DNA of 64,000 bases, taken from Rhizobium subbaraonis. GTDB taxonomy: Bacteria > Pseudomonadota > Alphaproteobacteria > Rhizobiales > Rhizobiaceae. The notes below the pieces were generated by a model. That model ran no database searches and was not told where the DNA came from. It saw only the letters and a program-made list of their open reading frames with translations. Positions 27,755-38,007 of this stretch are shown here, piece by piece (the stretch's first letter is position 1; each line of letters begins with the position of its first letter). Position numbers and translations under genes: made by a program. The DNA is taken from positions 1 to 64,000 of the forward strand of contig NZ_OBQD01000015.1 in assembly GCF_900220975.1 (NCBI RefSeq), written 5' to 3'.

Positions 27755-28054
27755 ATGGCGAGCAGGAAGGCCGCGCAGAAAAGCATGAGCCTGGCACCCG
27801 TGCTGGATCTCAACGAGGCGACCGCTCTTCGCGACAAGCTGATGGCGCTCAAGGGCAGCGACCTGACCATCGACGCCTCGGCGGTCGAACGCGTCGGCAC
27901 GCTTTGCGCCCAGGTTCTGATGGCCGGCGCCAAGACCTGGGAGGCCGACAAGCGCAACTACACGTTTGCCAAGGCGTCCGAGCCTTTTGTGAAGACGATG
28001 CAGCTCATCGGCGTCGATATTGAACACCTGCTGGCCAAGGAGACTCAGCAATGA
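27755..28054 (+). CDS. cheS: STAS-domain chemotaxis protein CheS
   Basis: The 99-residue single-domain STAS protein (LDLNEATALRDKLMALKGSD, then LTIDASAVERVGTLCAQVLM) starts at the ATG at 27755 behind CAAGGAG; the GTG one codon earlier is less likely. The ORF directly upstream of cheY1 in Sinorhizobium meliloti encodes CheS, which binds CheA and speeds loss of phosphate from CheY1, making CheY1 a better phosphate sink. Position and fold match. It overlaps cheY1 by 4 bases. Confidence 0.88.
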   Translation: MASRKAAQKSMSLAPVLDLNEATALRDKLMALKGSDLTIDASAVERVGTLCAQVLMAGAKTWEADKRNYTFAKASEPFVKTMQLIGVDIEHLLAKETQQ

Positions 28055-28416
28055 AGAAGAAGGTGCTTACCGTGGATGATTCACGGACGATCCGGAACAT
28101 GCTTCTGGTGACGTTGAACAATGCCGGGTTCGAGACGATCCAGGCGGAAGACGGCATCGAGGGCCTGGAGGTCCTGGAGCATTCCAATCCCGACGTCATC
28201 GTCACGGATATCAACATGCCGCGCCTCGACGGCTTCGGCTTCATCGAAGGCGTGCGGCGCAACGAGAAGTACCGCGCGATCCCGATCCTCGTGCTGACGA
28301 CCGAAAGCGATGCGGAGAAGAAGAACCGCGCGCGCCAGGCCGGCGCCACCGGCTGGATCGTCAAGCCGTTCGACCCTACCAAACTCATCGATGCAATCGA
28401 GCGCGTGACCGCTTAA
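28051..28416 (+). CDS. cheY1: Chemotaxis response regulator CheY1
   Basis: The 121-residue single receiver domain has the acidic pair in VLTVDDSRT, phospho-acceptor Asp53 in IVTDINMP, switch Thr in VLTTESD and Lys in WIVKPFDP. In two-CheY rhizobia CheY1 acts as a sink that drains phosphate from CheY2 back through CheA. It overlaps cheS by 4 bases and precedes cheA by 16. Confidence 0.94.
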   Translation: MKKKVLTVDDSRTIRNMLLVTLNNAGFETIQAEDGIEGLEVLEHSNPDVIVTDINMPRLDGFGFIEGVRRNEKYRAIPILVLTTESDAEKKNRARQAGATGWIVKPFDPTKLIDAIERVTA

Positions 28417-28432
28417 ATCGAGGTTCTTCCCG

Positions 28433-30733
28433 ATGGACATGAACGAAATCAAGGAGATTTTCTTCCAGGAATGCGAGGAGCAACTCGCAGAACTGGAATC
28501 TGGTCTCTTGAAGATGAATGACGGCGATCGCGACCCGGAAACCGTCAATGCGGTCTTCCGTGCGGTGCACTCGATCAAGGGCGGGGCCGGTGCCTTTGGC
28601 CTCGACGATCTGGTATCTTTCGCCCACGTTTTCGAGACCACGCTTGATTGCGTTCGTTCCAACAAGCTCGAGCCGAACCAGGACGTGCTGAAGGTGATGC
28701 TCAAGTCGGCCGACGTGCTGGCCGACTTGAGCAATGCCGCGCGCGACGGCGGCAGCGTTGACGAGGCGCGCAGCCGGCAATTGATCCGCGAACTGGAAGC
28801 GCTGGCCAACGGCGAGATGCCGGCGGCCAGCGAGCCGCCCGTGGCCAAGGCCGCGCCAGCTCCGAAGGCATCGGCTCCGGCCCCGGCGGCACCCGCCCCG
28901 GCAGTTCCCGCCACGAGCGAGGATGGCTTCCAGCCGATCCCGTTCTCGTTCGATGATTTCGACGGCGAGGAACGGCCTGTCGAGCCTTATGTCCCGACCT
29001 GCGAAGTGCTGTTCGTGCCCAAGCGCGACCTCTATGCGAAAGGCAACGAGGCGACGCTTCTGTTGCGTGATCTCTCCCGTCTCGGCGAGATGAGCATCCG
29101 CTGCGACATGGACAAGCTGCCCCTTCTCCAGGACATGAACCCGGAAGAGGCCTATTTCTCCTGGAAGATCTCTATCGCCACCGACAAGGGCGAGGACGGC
29201 GTGCGGACCGTCTTCGAATTTGCCGAGTGGGACTGCGATCTCGAAGTGCGCACGATCGAGGACGAGCCGGAAGCCGTTGCCGGAGACGACGAGCAGCCGA
29301 TGCAGCCGGTGCCGTTTGACCTTTCCATCCTCGACGATGCCTCCGACGTTCCCGCCGAAGACGAACCGGCTGTGTTTGAGCAGCCGGTTGCGCCCGCTGC
29401 GGCAGTCGAGGTCGCGAGCAATGTCGTCAAATTGGCCGAGGTGCCGAAGGTGGAAGCGCGCGCAGCCCTCGCCGCCTCGCCGGCAGCAAGCCAGGCCGCG
29501 GCCAATGCAGCCGCTTCCACGGCCGCCGCGCCGACGATCCGCGTCGATCTCGACCGCGTCGACCGCCTGATCAACCTGGTCGGCGAGCTCGTCATCAATC
29601 AGGCGATGCTCTCCCAGAGCGTTATCGAGAACGACAACAACGGCGTCTCCTCCATCAATATGGGGCTGGAGGAGCTGCAGCAGCTGACCCGCGAGATCCA
29701 GGATTCGGTCATGGCGATCCGCGCGCAGCCGGTTAAACCGGTGTTCCAGCGCATGTCGCGGATCGTGCGCGAAATCGCCGATGCGACCGGAAAGTCGGTT
29801 CGCCTTATCACCGAGGGCGAAAACACCGAAGTCGACAAGACGGTCATCGACAAGCTGGCCGAACCGCTGACCCACATGATCCGTAACGCCGTTGACCATG
29901 GCCTGGAATCGCCGGAGAAGCGCGAGGCGGCCGGCAAGAACCCTGAGGGTACGGTTCGCCTGACGGCAAAGCACCGCTCTGGCCGCATCGTGATCGAGCT
30001 TGCCGACGACGGCGGCGGCATCAACCGCGAGAAGGTGCGCCAGAAAGCGATCGACAACGACCTGATCGCCGCAGACGCCAATCTCTCCGACGAGGAAATC
30101 GACAACCTGATCTTCCACGCCGGCTTCTCCACCGCCGACAAGATCTCCGACATTTCCGGCCGAGGCGTCGGCATGGACGTGGTCAAGCGCTCGATCCAGG
30201 CGCTCGGCGGCCGCATCACCATCTCGTCGAAGCCGGGCCAGGGCTCCGTCTTCACCATGAGCCTGCCGCTGACGCTGGCAGTCCTCGACGGCATGGTCGT
30301 CACCGTTGCCGGCCAGACGCTCGTCGTGCCGCTGACGGCGATCGTGGAGACGCTGCAGCCGGAGGCTTCCGCCATCCATTCCTTCGGTGCCAGCCAGCGG
30401 CTGATTTCCATCCGCAACTCGTTCTGCCCGCTGGTGGACGTGGGCCGGATCCTGAACTTCCGTGGCACGCAGGCAAATCCGGTCGAAGGTGTCGCTCTGC
30501 TGGTCGAATCGGAAGGCGGCGGGCAGCGTGCGCTCATGGTCGATGCGATCCAGGGCCAGCGCCAGGTCGTCATCAAGAGCCTCGAGGCCAACTATACCCA
30601 TGTTCCCGGCATTGCCGCCGCCACCATCCTTGGCGATGGCCGCGTTGCGCTCATCCTCGACGTGGACGCGGTCGTCGCAGCTTCGCGCGGCCAGCCCCTG
30701 AAACAAGAAATGTCCCTTGCAGCGACCGGTTGA
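28433..30733 (+). CDS. cheA: Chemotaxis histidine kinase CheA
   Basis: The 766-residue kinase has the P1 domain with phospho-His46 in [14 protein letters not shown]; a long Ala/Pro-rich linker (about residues 125-160); the P2 region; a second Ala-rich linker; P3 dimerisation; the P4 ATP-binding domain with [20 protein letters not shown] (N box), [12 protein letters not shown] (G1) and [12 protein letters not shown] (G2); and the P5 CheW-like domain. It phosphorylates CheY1, CheY2 and CheB in the receptor array. The linkers are longer than in E. coli, as usual for rhizobia. Confidence 0.97.
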   Translation: MDMNEIKEIFFQECEEQLAELESGLLKMNDGDRDPETVNAVFRAVHSIKGGAGAFGLDDLVSFAHVFETTLDCVRSNKLEPNQDVLKVMLKSADVLADLSNAARDGGSVDEARSRQLIRELEALANGEMPAASEPPVAKAAPAPKASAPAPAAPAPAVPATSEDGFQPIPFSFDDFDGEERPVEPYVPTCEVLFVPKRDLYAKGNEATLLLRDLSRLGEMSIRCDMDKLPLLQDMNPEEAYFSWKISIATDKGEDGVRTVFEFAEWDCDLEVRTIEDEPEAVAGDDEQPMQPVPFDLSILDDASDVPAEDEPAVFEQPVAPAAAVEVASNVVKLAEVPKVEARAALAASPAASQAAANAAASTAAAPTIRVDLDRVDRLINLVGELVINQAMLSQSVIENDNNGVSSINMGLEELQQLTREIQDSVMAIRAQPVKPVFQRMSRIVREIADATGKSVRLITEGENTEVDKTVIDKLAEPLTHMIRNAVDHGLESPEKREAAGKNPEGTVRLTAKHRSGRIVIELADDGGGINREKVRQKAIDNDLIAADANLSDEEIDNLIFHAGFSTADKISDISGRGVGMDVVKRSIQALGGRITISSKPGQGSVFTMSLPLTLAVLDGMVVTVAGQTLVVPLTAIVETLQPEASAIHSFGASQRLISIRNSFCPLVDVGRILNFRGTQANPVEGVALLVESEGGGQRALMVDAIQGQRQVVIKSLEANYTHVPGIAAATILGDGRVALILDVDAVVAASRGQPLKQEMSLAATG

Positions 30734-30737
30734 TCAG

Positions 30738-31202
30738 ATGACGTACGCAGCCAAGACACTGTCGGAAGGCCGGGAGCTCATAGCTTTCCGCATCGGCGAC
30801 CAGGAGTTCTGTGTGAACATCATGTCGGTGCGGGAGATCCGTGGATGGGCCCCCGCAACGCCGATGCCGCACGCGCCACCATATGTGCTGGGCGTGATAA
30901 ACCTGCGCGGCGCGGTGCTACCGATCATCGACCTTTCTCTTCGTCTCGGCATGAAGGCGGCAGAGCCCACCGTTCGCCACGTCATCATCGTGGCGCAGGT
31001 CGGCCAGAAGGTCGTCGGCCTTCTGGTCGATGCGGTCTCCGATATCCTCACAGTCACCGACGACAACGTTCAGCCGACGCCCGACATCGCCAACGAGGCG
31101 GCCAAGAACTATGCCCGCGGCATCCTGGCCATCGAGGGACGCATGATCTGCATGATCGAGCTCGAAGCGTTGTTCCCGCAGATCGAAAGTGAAGCCGCAT
31201 GA
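30738..31202 (+). CDS. cheW: Chemotaxis coupling protein CheW
   Basis: The 154-residue protein from the ATG at 30738 shows the CheW fold: [20 protein letters not shown], the [15 protein letters not shown] core, and [20 protein letters not shown]. It links receptors to CheA. The start is five bases after the cheA stop; a longer frame from 30717 would overlap cheA. The stop overlaps cheR by 4 bases. Other cheW genes may exist elsewhere in such genomes. Confidence 0.95.
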   Translation: MTYAAKTLSEGRELIAFRIGDQEFCVNIMSVREIRGWAPATPMPHAPPYVLGVINLRGAVLPIIDLSLRLGMKAAEPTVRHVIIVAQVGQKVVGLLVDAVSDILTVTDDNVQPTPDIANEAAKNYARGILAIEGRMICMIELEALFPQIESEAA

Positions 31203-32101
31203 AGACGATGCCCGCCTTCGAGGCCAGGCTGAACCCGGACGAATGCCTGGCGAGCGGCGAATACCCGCTGACGCGCCGCGACCTGTCCGAGATCGCCACG
31301 ATGATCTATGCCGATGCCGGTATCCACTTGAATGAGACAAAGGCCTCCCTGGTCTATTCGCGGCTGTCCAAGCACATCCGCAGTCTCGGCCTGAAGGGTT
31401 TCCGCGAATATTGCTCGCTGGTTTCCTCGCCGGCGGGAGCCGCGGCGCGTCGGGAAATGCTGTCGCACCTGACGACGAACTTCACCCGCTTCTTCCGCGA
31501 GAACCACCACTTCGACCATTTGAGGAACGAGGTGTTGCCCGACCTCATCGCGCGGGCCAAGGCCGGCGGTCGCGTCCGCATCTGGTCGGCGGCATGCTCC
31601 GATGGCCAGGAGCCCTATTCGATCGCGCTGACGGTGCTCTCCCAGTTTCCCAACGCGGCGGACTACGACTTCCGCATCCTTGCGACCGATATCGATCCCA
31701 AGATACTGGCGCTGGCCCGGGCGGGCGCCTATGACGCCGCCGCGCTCGAAACCGTCAATCCGGCGATGCGCAAACAGTATTTCCGCGAAGTGACGGTCGA
31801 CGGTCGGCAGAAGTGGCAGGTCGAAGACCGCGTCAAGAAGCTGATCACCTACAACGAGCTGAACCTGATGGCGCAGTGGCCGTTCAAGGGGCCGTTCGAC
31901 GTCATCTTCTGCCGCAACGTCGTGATCTATTTCGACGAGCCGACGCAGATGAAGATCTGGACGCGCTTTGCCGGCATGCTTGCCGAGGGCGGGCATCTCT
32001 ACATCGGGCACTCGGAGCGCGTTTCCGGCGAATCCAAGGGGCTGTTCGACAACATCGGCATCACCACCTATCGCTACACCGGCAAGGGAAGGCGCGCATG
32101 A
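31199..32101 (+). CDS. cheR: Chemoreceptor glutamate methyltransferase CheR
   Basis: The 300-residue protein has the N-terminal helical domain and the SAM-binding core with [57 protein letters not shown] and [19 protein letters not shown]. It methylates receptor glutamates for adaptation. It overlaps cheW and cheB by 4 bases each, so expression should be coupled to the operon. Confidence 0.97.
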   Translation: MKTMPAFEARLNPDECLASGEYPLTRRDLSEIATMIYADAGIHLNETKASLVYSRLSKHIRSLGLKGFREYCSLVSSPAGAAARREMLSHLTTNFTRFFRENHHFDHLRNEVLPDLIARAKAGGRVRIWSAACSDGQEPYSIALTVLSQFPNAADYDFRILATDIDPKILALARAGAYDAAALETVNPAMRKQYFREVTVDGRQKWQVEDRVKKLITYNELNLMAQWPFKGPFDVIFCRNVVIYFDEPTQMKIWTRFAGMLAEGGHLYIGHSERVSGESKGLFDNIGITTYRYTGKGRRA

Positions 32102-33156
32102 CCGCTCCCGCACGCGTTCTCGTTGTCGATGATTCGCCCACCATGCGCGGCCTGATCACCGCCGTCCTCAATGCCGATCCCGATGTGGATGTCATCGGCC
32201 AGGCGGGCGACGCGATGGAAGCGCGCAACGCCATCAAGCAGTTGAACCCCGATGTCGTCACGCTCGACATCGAGATGCCGAACATGAACGGTCTAGAATT
32301 TCTGGACAAGATCATGCGGCTGCGTCCGATGCCCGTCATCATGGTTTCGAGCCTGACGCATCGCGGCGCGGATGCGACGCTGGCAGCGCTCGAAATCGGT
32401 GCCTTCGATTGCGTCGGCAAGCCGCAGCCCGGTGACGCCCGACCGTTTGGTGACCTTGCCGAGAAGGTGAAGGCGGCCGCGCGTTCCCAGCGGCGCTCGG
32501 TGCCGTCGGAACCGGCCGCGGCTTCACAGGCTGCTGCAAATGGCAATGCTGCCAGTGCCTACCGTTCCGGTCGCAAGATCGTGGCGATCGGCGCGTCGAC
32601 GGGCGGTGTCGAGGCCTTGATCGCGGTCTTGCAGAAATTCCCGGTCAATTGCCCGCCGACCGTGATTACACAGCACATGCCGCCCAGCTTCACCAGGAGC
32701 TTCGCCGAGCGCCTGAACCGGCTCTGCGCGCCACGGGTGGAGGAGGCGACTGACGGCGCGCGCCTGGAAATCGGCAAGATCTATCTCGCCCCCGGCGGCG
32801 AGCGGCATCTGCAGGTCGCCAACGTCGCGGCACCCTGCTGCCGGCTGCTGGATCGAGACCCGGTCAACGGTCATCGCCCTTCGGTCGATGTCCTGTTTGA
32901 TTCGGTCGCCGAACTTGCCGGCCGCAATGCGGTCGGCGTCATCCTCACGGGGATGGGTCGCGACGGCGCGGCCGGACTACTGAAGATGCGCCATGCCGGC
33001 GCCCGCACCATAGGACAAAACGAAAAGACTTGCGTGGTCTATGGAATGCCGCGGGTGGCGCATGAACTGGGCGCGGTGGAGCATCAGCTCCCGCTGTCGT
33101 CCATTGGGGAGGAAATCTTGAAGCTCACTGCGGCCCGTAGAGAAGGGAGCGAATAA
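32098..33156 (+). CDS. cheB: Chemotaxis methylesterase / response regulator CheB
   Basis: The 352-residue protein has a receiver domain (Asp57 in [13 protein letters not shown]), a linker with Ala/Ser-rich sequence (about 130-155), and a methylesterase domain with the Ser167 ([11 protein letters not shown]), His193 (TQHMPPSF) and Asp289 ([13 protein letters not shown]) triad. It removes methyl groups from receptors when phosphorylated by CheA. The start ATG overlaps the cheR stop; the longer frame inside cheR is rejected. It overlaps cheY2 by one base (TAATG). Confidence 0.97.
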   Translation: MTAPARVLVVDDSPTMRGLITAVLNADPDVDVIGQAGDAMEARNAIKQLNPDVVTLDIEMPNMNGLEFLDKIMRLRPMPVIMVSSLTHRGADATLAALEIGAFDCVGKPQPGDARPFGDLAEKVKAAARSQRRSVPSEPAAASQAAANGNAASAYRSGRKIVAIGASTGGVEALIAVLQKFPVNCPPTVITQHMPPSFTRSFAERLNRLCAPRVEEATDGARLEIGKIYLAPGGERHLQVANVAAPCCRLLDRDPVNGHRPSVDVLFDSVAELAGRNAVGVILTGMGRDGAAGLLKMRHAGARTIGQNEKTCVVYGMPRVAHELGAVEHQLPLSSIGEEILKLTAARREGSE

Positions 33157-33545
33157 TGTCTATCGCTGAGAAAATTAAGGTTCTAATCGTCGACGACCAG
33201 GTCACCAGTCGTCTGCTGCTTGGGGACGCGCTGCAACAGCTCGGCTTCAAGCAGATTACTGCGGCAGGGGACGGCGAACAGGGCATGAAGATCATGACCC
33301 AGCAGCCCCACCACCTGGTCATCTCGGACTTCAACATGCCGAAGATGGACGGGCTGGTGTTCCTCCAGCACGTGCGCGCCAATCCGGCGACCAAGAAGGC
33401 GGCCTTCATCATTCTGACGGCGCAGGGTGACCGCGCGCTGGTCCAGAAGGCAGCAGCACTGGGTGCCAACAACGTGCTCGCCAAGCCGTTCACCATCGAC
33501 AAGATGAAGGCTGCGATCGAAGCCGTATTCGGGTCTCTGAAATGA
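33156..33545 (+). CDS. cheY2: Chemotaxis response regulator CheY2
   Basis: The 129-residue receiver domain has the acidic pair in [12 protein letters not shown], Asp58 in [13 protein letters not shown], Thr in IILTAQGD and Lys in [10 protein letters not shown]. By position next to cheB and by sequence it corresponds to the CheY2 that controls flagellar motor speed in Sinorhizobium. It overlaps cheD by 4 bases. Confidence 0.95.
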   Translation: MSIAEKIKVLIVDDQVTSRLLLGDALQQLGFKQITAAGDGEQGMKIMTQQPHHLVISDFNMPKMDGLVFLQHVRANPATKKAAFIILTAQGDRALVQKAAALGANNVLAKPFTIDKMKAAIEAVFGSLK

Positions 33546-34096
33546 CAACAGATGTTGTTGCCCGCCGGGTCCATGTGATCCAGGGCGAGTACAAGGTGGT
33601 GTCCGATCCCGATGTCGTGCTGACGACGATCCTGGGGTCCTGCGTGGCAGCCTGCATGCGCGACCCTGTCGTGGGTGTTGGCGGCATGAACCATTTCCTG
33701 CTTCCGGGTTCAGCCGAGGCGATGGCCGCGGGCGGGGATGCCACGCGCTACGGCGTGCATCTGATGGAATTGCTGATCAACGGCCTGCTGAAGCAGGGCG
33801 CACGGCGCGACCGGCTCGAGGCGAAGATCTTCGGCGGAGCGAAGACGATCGCCCGCTTCTCCAACGTCGGGGAACAGAACGCGCTCTTTGCGCGCCAGTT
33901 CCTGATGGACGAAGGCATCAGGATCGTCGGCGAAAGCACAGGCGGCGAGCATGGACGCAAGCTCGAGTACTGGCCCTCCAGCGGACGCGCCCGCCAGCAT
34001 GCTCTGACCGGCGCAGAGGCGCAGCGTACCGTGGCTCAGGAACAGAGGCCGGTCATCGCTCCGAAGCCGGTTGAAAGCTCTATCGAATTCTTTTGA
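33542..34096 (+). CDS. cheD: Chemoreceptor glutamine deamidase CheD
   Basis: The 184-residue protein has the catalytic set in [19 protein letters not shown] (Cys) and [11 protein letters not shown] (His), the [20 protein letters not shown] segment and [10 protein letters not shown], all CheD family features. It deamidates receptor Gln residues to Glu. It is the penultimate che gene, overlapping cheY2 at the start and separated from cheT by 89 bp. Confidence 0.95.
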   Translation: MTTDVVARRVHVIQGEYKVVSDPDVVLTTILGSCVAACMRDPVVGVGGMNHFLLPGSAEAMAAGGDATRYGVHLMELLINGLLKQGARRDRLEAKIFGGAKTIARFSNVGEQNALFARQFLMDEGIRIVGESTGGEHGRKLEYWPSSGRARQHALTGAEAQRTVAQEQRPVIAPKPVESSIEFF

Positions 34097-34185
34097 TGCC
34101 GCAAGCGGCGTCGAATACTGGCAATGGGTGTGCCCGCAGGCACGGGGCCGAAGGCGGACCGTGCTGCGGTGGAAGTGGGGAAGCC

Positions 34186-34578
34186 ATGAAGTCCGAACAT
34201 CTTTACAATACGCCCGTCATGGAAGAAGCCCTTCCCGCCGTCCTGATGCGCGTCGTGTCCGAACTGCACGACGTTGCCTACCTGATCGAGCGCATCGAAC
34301 CGCAGCTCGCCGACCTGCATCCCGAGGCGGGCCAGAACACGGCCGAGCGGATGATGGTCCTGCAGGGGATCGATTTGGCGGTCCAGAAGGCCAGGGGGCT
34401 TGCCGAGTTCCTGGGACACGTCACGGCGGATATGCCGGAGGGCTGGGCGGTCGACGTGACCACCGCTCTCAATCTGGTCAAGCTCACCGATATGCAGAAG
34501 GCGCTTGCCAGCCCGTTCCTGCGGGCAGAGCATTCGCAGCCGATCAACAAGGCTGCCGGAGACTTCGAGGCTTTCTGA
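34186..34578 (+). CDS. cheT: Chemotaxis protein CheT
   Basis: The 130-residue all-helical protein (MKSEHLYNTPVMEEALPAVL, then ERIEPQLADLHPEAG) ends the che operon, in the place of orf10/cheT of Sinorhizobium meliloti, which has been linked to signal termination and adaptation and carries a CheZ-like helical pattern. Here QGIDLAVQKARGLAEFLGHV and DVTTALNLVKLTDMQKAL form long amphipathic helices. The ATG at 34186 sits behind GGAAGTGGGG; the frame extending to 34093 is less likely. The 348-bp gap that follows carries the fliF promoter element. Confidence 0.82.
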   Translation: MKSEHLYNTPVMEEALPAVLMRVVSELHDVAYLIERIEPQLADLHPEAGQNTAERMMVLQGIDLAVQKARGLAEFLGHVTADMPEGWAVDVTTALNLVKLTDMQKALASPFLRAEHSQPINKAAGDFEAF

Positions 34579-34756
34579 TTCGAGCCTTCGCTTGTCCTCC
34601 AAGCCCTGTTGCGGCAGGGCCGCCGGGTTTCGCCCGGCACTGCCGGGCAACCGGCAGCTCTCGGTAAGCATATGAATTATCGAGGACATCTAAGGTGCTG
34701 TGCCTGTCCAGGCCGGATGCTGGCCGTCCCACCGCCCCTTGTTCCCGCGAAACGCT

Positions 34757-34781
34757 CGCGCAAGTTTCACCGACTAGTTTC
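34757..34781 (+). promoter_or_regulatory. Flagellar two-block promoter motif before fliF
   Basis: The 25-bp element has blocks CGCGCAAGTTT and CTAGTTTC separated by six bases. It aligns without gaps to elements before flgB and the fliH-like/motB unit, and in part to those before motA and the DUF1217 gene. It lies 145 bp upstream of the fliF ATG inside the otherwise empty cheT-fliF gap. It could be a promoter core or an activator site (Rem is a candidate regulator from S. meliloti). Confidence 0.6.
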
Positions 34782-34926
34782 CCGAACGGATCATCTAGAT
34801 CTGCGTAATTCTTGGGGCTGATGGGCCGTTGGCTGCGGCGCCTTACCAGGGTTGGGCAATGTAAACTGAGCGGGTCCGCCATTTCTTGGCCGAATGGCGA
34901 TCCGGGATAGTTCGTGCGGGAACAGA

Positions 34927-36615
34927 ATGAATCTGTTGGAACAACTGAAGAGTATAGGCAAGAATCTGGCTTCGCTCGGGCAGGCGAAGCTGGCACTCAT
35001 GGCAGGGGCGGGGGTTGTCACGCTCGGCCTGGTCCTTGCGGCCGCCATTTTTGTCAACAAGCCCGCCTATGAAACCCTGTATGTCGGGCTCGAAAGCTCC
35101 GATATGCACCAGATCAGCATCGCATTGGCCGAAGCCAGTGTCGATTTCCAGACCGGAACCGATGGCGCCAGCCTGCAGGTGCCCGTGGGGCAGACCGGCA
35201 AGGCCCGTCTGCTTCTGGCCGAGCGCGGCCTGCCCAGCAGCTCCAACTCCGGCTACGAACTCTTCGATAACGTCGGCTCGCTGGGGCTAACGTCGTTCAT
35301 GCAGGAAGTGACGAGGGTACGTGCCCTCGAAGGCGAGATCGCCCGCACCATCCAGCAGATCAGCGGCATCGCCGCCGCCCGCGTCCATATCGTCATGCCG
35401 GATCGCGGAAACTTCCGCCGCGCCGAACAGCCGCCGACGGCTTCGGTCATGATCCGCGCCGGCGGCGCGGCCGGCCGCAAGGCCGCACCCTCCATTCGTC
35501 ATCTCGTCGCCGCCTCGGTTCCGGGGCTGGAAGCGGAGCATGTGACGATCCTCGATTCCGCCGGCCAGTTGCTGGCTTCCGGCGATGATTCGGAAAACAA
35601 CTCCCTGAACCGGTCGCTGAACATCGTGCAATCGGTCCAGGAAGATGTGGAGCGCAACATCGAGAAGGCACTGGCGCCATTCCTCGGCATGGAAAACTTC
35701 CGCGCCAGCGTCATGGCGGCCCTGAACACCGACTCTCAGCAGACGCAGGAGACCGTCTACGATCCGGAATCCCGCGTAGAACGCTCCATCCGCGTTACGC
35801 GGGAATCGCAGCAGTCCAATCAGAGCCAGCTGCAGCGTCCCGCCACGGTCGAACAGAACATTCCGCAGGGCGGTCCTGATCCGGGTGTCGGCCCGCAGTC
35901 GAGCGATCAGGCCGACAAGAAGGAAGAGCAGACCAACTACGAAATCAACAGCAAGACGGTCGCCACCGTTCGCAACAGCTACCAGGTCGAACGTCTGTCG
36001 GTGGCCGTCGTGGTCAACCAGGGCCGCCTTGCGGCGCTCGTCGGCGAAGGTGCGGATCAGGCCAAGATCGACGCCTATCTCGCGGAGATGCAGAAGATCG
36101 TCGCTTCCGCCGCCGGGCTTAATTCCGATCGGGGCGACGTCGTCACGCTGACGGCCATGAACTTCCTCGACAACCAGCTGCTCGAAGAGGCCGTGCCGGG
36201 TCCGGGCGTGATGGAAACGTTGGTGCGCAACCTGTCGACGATCATCAACGCGCTGGCGTTCGTCGCCGTCGCCTTCCTCGTGGTCTGGTTCGGCTTCCGT
36301 CCGGTCGTCCGCTCGGTCACCGGCGCTGCCAACGACAATGCGCTGGAAGCTGGTGCAGGTGGTCTCGAACTGCCGGACTTCTCGCCTGCGGTCGGTGTTG
36401 GTGCCGGCGGTGGCGCACTGATGGACGGCTTTGGTTCCGACTTCGGCTTCGACAGCACCGACGACCTGCTCAGCGCCGGCGACGACAGCGACAGCGTCTT
36501 CAACCGCCGTGTCAAGGAAGGGCCGGAGCGGCGTCTGGCCCGCATGGTCGAGATCAGCGAAGAACGCGCTGCGAAGATCCTGCGCAAATGGGCGGAAAAC
36601 CAGGCCGCAGCCTGA
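34927..36615 (+). CDS. fliF: Flagellar MS-ring protein FliF
   Basis: The 562-residue protein from the ATG at 34927 (MNLLEQLKSIGKNLASLGQA) has an N-terminal membrane helix at ~24-43, the two ring-building motifs with the YETLYVGLESSDMHQISIAL and LLLAERGLPSSSNSGYELFD signatures, a second membrane helix near 440-460, and a cytoplasmic tail ending EERAAKILRKWAENQAA that binds FliG. The longer frame from 34894 adds 11 residues without a ribosome site. It is followed 25 bp later by a strong terminator. Confidence 0.96.
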   Translation: MNLLEQLKSIGKNLASLGQAKLALMAGAGVVTLGLVLAAAIFVNKPAYETLYVGLESSDMHQISIALAEASVDFQTGTDGASLQVPVGQTGKARLLLAERGLPSSSNSGYELFDNVGSLGLTSFMQEVTRVRALEGEIARTIQQISGIAAARVHIVMPDRGNFRRAEQPPTASVMIRAGGAAGRKAAPSIRHLVAASVPGLEAEHVTILDSAGQLLASGDDSENNSLNRSLNIVQSVQEDVERNIEKALAPFLGMENFRASVMAALNTDSQQTQETVYDPESRVERSIRVTRESQQSNQSQLQRPATVEQNIPQGGPDPGVGPQSSDQADKKEEQTNYEINSKTVATVRNSYQVERLSVAVVVNQGRLAALVGEGADQAKIDAYLAEMQKIVASAAGLNSDRGDVVTLTAMNFLDNQLLEEAVPGPGVMETLVRNLSTIINALAFVAVAFLVVWFGFRPVVRSVTGAANDNALEAGAGGLELPDFSPAVGVGAGGGALMDGFGSDFGFDSTDDLLSAGDDSDSVFNRRVKEGPERRLARMVEISEERAAKILRKWAENQAAA

Positions 36616-36640
36616 TCCCCGCCACTGCTCAACCAGAGAA

Positions 36641-36665
36641 ATCCCGCCGAGAGGCGGGATTTTTG
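36641..36665 (+). terminator. Rho-independent terminator after fliF
   Basis: ATCCCGCC-GAGA-GGCGGGAT is a perfect 8-bp stem with a tetraloop followed by TTTTG. It closes the fliF transcription unit. Confidence 0.9.
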
Positions 36666-36770
36666 TTTGTCAGGATCCGTCCATGACCCATATCGGTTGC
36701 TGCCCCAAGTCTCACCGACCGATGGTTGTTCGCTCCGCACGGCCGTCAGCTGCTCCCGGCGTAGAAGAGC

Positions 36771-36818
36771 GCGTCGCGTTTTGAAGAATGGGTGTGACTC
36801 AAAAGCGACGCTTTTCTT
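36771..36818 (+). terminator. Second terminator-like hairpin downstream of fliF
   Basis: GCGTCGC-TTTTGA pairs with TCAAAA-GCGACGC across a 14-base loop, with one bulged G, and is followed by TTTTCTT. Lying 110 bp past the first fliF terminator with no gene between, it is either a backup terminator or the end of a short non-coding transcript. The DNA from here to 37252 is AT-richer and has no supported gene. Confidence 0.55.
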
Positions 36819-36992
36819 CAATCGCCCGTCGTGCTCTCGTAACGTCAGGCATAAATCTTGCCCTAAAATTGCAACCGACAAAAAAATGTGATGGCCAGTG
36901 ATCCGCACGACATCGATGGAATTTCGCCGTTCTGTGCACACTTGTGTCTGCAAGAAGTTGGCGCGCGTGCGGACGAACACTGAAAATGTTAT

Positions 36993-37008
36993 TATTAACA
37001 AAAGTTTA
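36993..37008. promoter_or_regulatory. CtrA-type box upstream of visN
   Basis: TTAA-CAAAAGT-TTAAC exactly fits the alphaproteobacterial CtrA consensus TTAA-N7-TTAAC. It lies about 245 bp before the visN ATG in an AT-rich patch between the fliF terminators and visN. Binding is inferred from sequence only. Confidence 0.55.
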
Positions 37009-37252
37009 ACATCACGTCTGTAGTCGCATAGGTTGCTGTTCGGCAAGTCGCGCGAATCGATTCATGAAATCGAGTGGAAGGAAATCCCCAGGTGAGGCCT
37101 GTGGCTTTTGATTCGGTGCCCTGTACACTTTAGTGACTGATTCGTTTGGTGAATCTCGCCCATGCGGCTTGATCGCACACGGTACCGATTATCCGGTTCC
37201 TGGTGCGAGGGGGGGCGGGAGGAGCCAGTCGAATTCGGCAACGGGGGCTATT

Positions 37253-37993
37253 ATGGAAACGATCAGGGCGGATGTTACGCTCCGGGAATCCTATGGATTC
37301 TCTGCGGTGGCCGGTGAACGAAAGAGTGCGCGCGACCTGCTGCTTCAGCAGCTCGGCCGCTGCGCGGACCGAACGAGCCTCCCGGCGGGCTTGCGGGCAC
37401 TGACCCGATACGTCAGTGCCAGCCACTATCTTCTCGTCAGGCACGACAGGACTTTCGATACCGATATCGATTTCGTTGTCGCCTCTGACTGGCCCTTCGA
37501 CATGGTCCGCAATATGGCGGCGGCGATCGGTATGGTCAGTTCAAGGATGAGCGAGATCGATCGCTGCAGCAGCCTGATGCAGCCTGCCTTCGTGCAGCTT
37601 GCGGACGACATCGCGGTCCCCGCCGGCATCAGCCGCGAATATTGCGCGATCACCGTGAACGTGGGCCGCGTTCGCATGACGCTGCTGCTGCTGTTTCCCG
37701 AACACTTCATCCTTTCGCAGACGAGCCTGCGCGACGTGGGGCTTCTGACCGGCTATCTGGCGAGCCTGTGCTGCAAGCCGGTCGCCCGCCAGGATCGCGA
37801 TTCCGATCTGACCGATCGGGAGATCGAGTGCCTCTACTGGATCGCCGAGGGGAAGACCAGCGACGAGATCGCCGTCATTCTCGGCATCTCCCGCAACACC
37901 ATCAACAACTACATCACCAGCGTGATGCGCAAGACCGCGACGAAAACGCGTTCCGAAGCCATCGCCTGGGCGGTCCGAAACAACCTGGTCTAG
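37253..37993 (+). CDS. visN: LuxR-type flagellar master regulator VisN
   Basis: The 246-residue protein from the ATG at 37253 (METIRADVTLRESYGF) has an N-terminal autoinducer-type sensing domain and a C-terminal LuxR helix-turn-helix (DLTDREIECLYWIAEGKTSD, then EIAVILGISRNTINNYI). VisN and VisR act as a heterodimer at the top of the flagellar/chemotaxis hierarchy in Sinorhizobium. The longer frame from 37133 adds 40 residues of low similarity. It is followed 14 bp later by visR with a good ribosome site at the junction. Confidence 0.92.
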   Translation: METIRADVTLRESYGFSAVAGERKSARDLLLQQLGRCADRTSLPAGLRALTRYVSASHYLLVRHDRTFDTDIDFVVASDWPFDMVRNMAAAIGMVSSRMSEIDRCSSLMQPAFVQLADDIAVPAGISREYCAITVNVGRVRMTLLLLFPEHFILSQTSLRDVGLLTGYLASLCCKPVARQDRDSDLTDREIECLYWIAEGKTSDEIAVILGISRNTINNYITSVMRKTATKTRSEAIAWAVRNNLV

Positions 37994-38007
37994 GGGAGGC
38001 GACGGAA

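Noticed and set aside
28385-30706. 773-residue minus-strand frame opposite cheA
   Set aside because: It is a shadow of cheA; its composition is Arg/Asp/His-rich antisense sequence without motifs.
37133-37252. Longer N-terminus for VisN
   Set aside because: The extra 40 residues are Gly/Ser/Arg-rich with no similarity to the family; the ATG at 37253 gives normal length.
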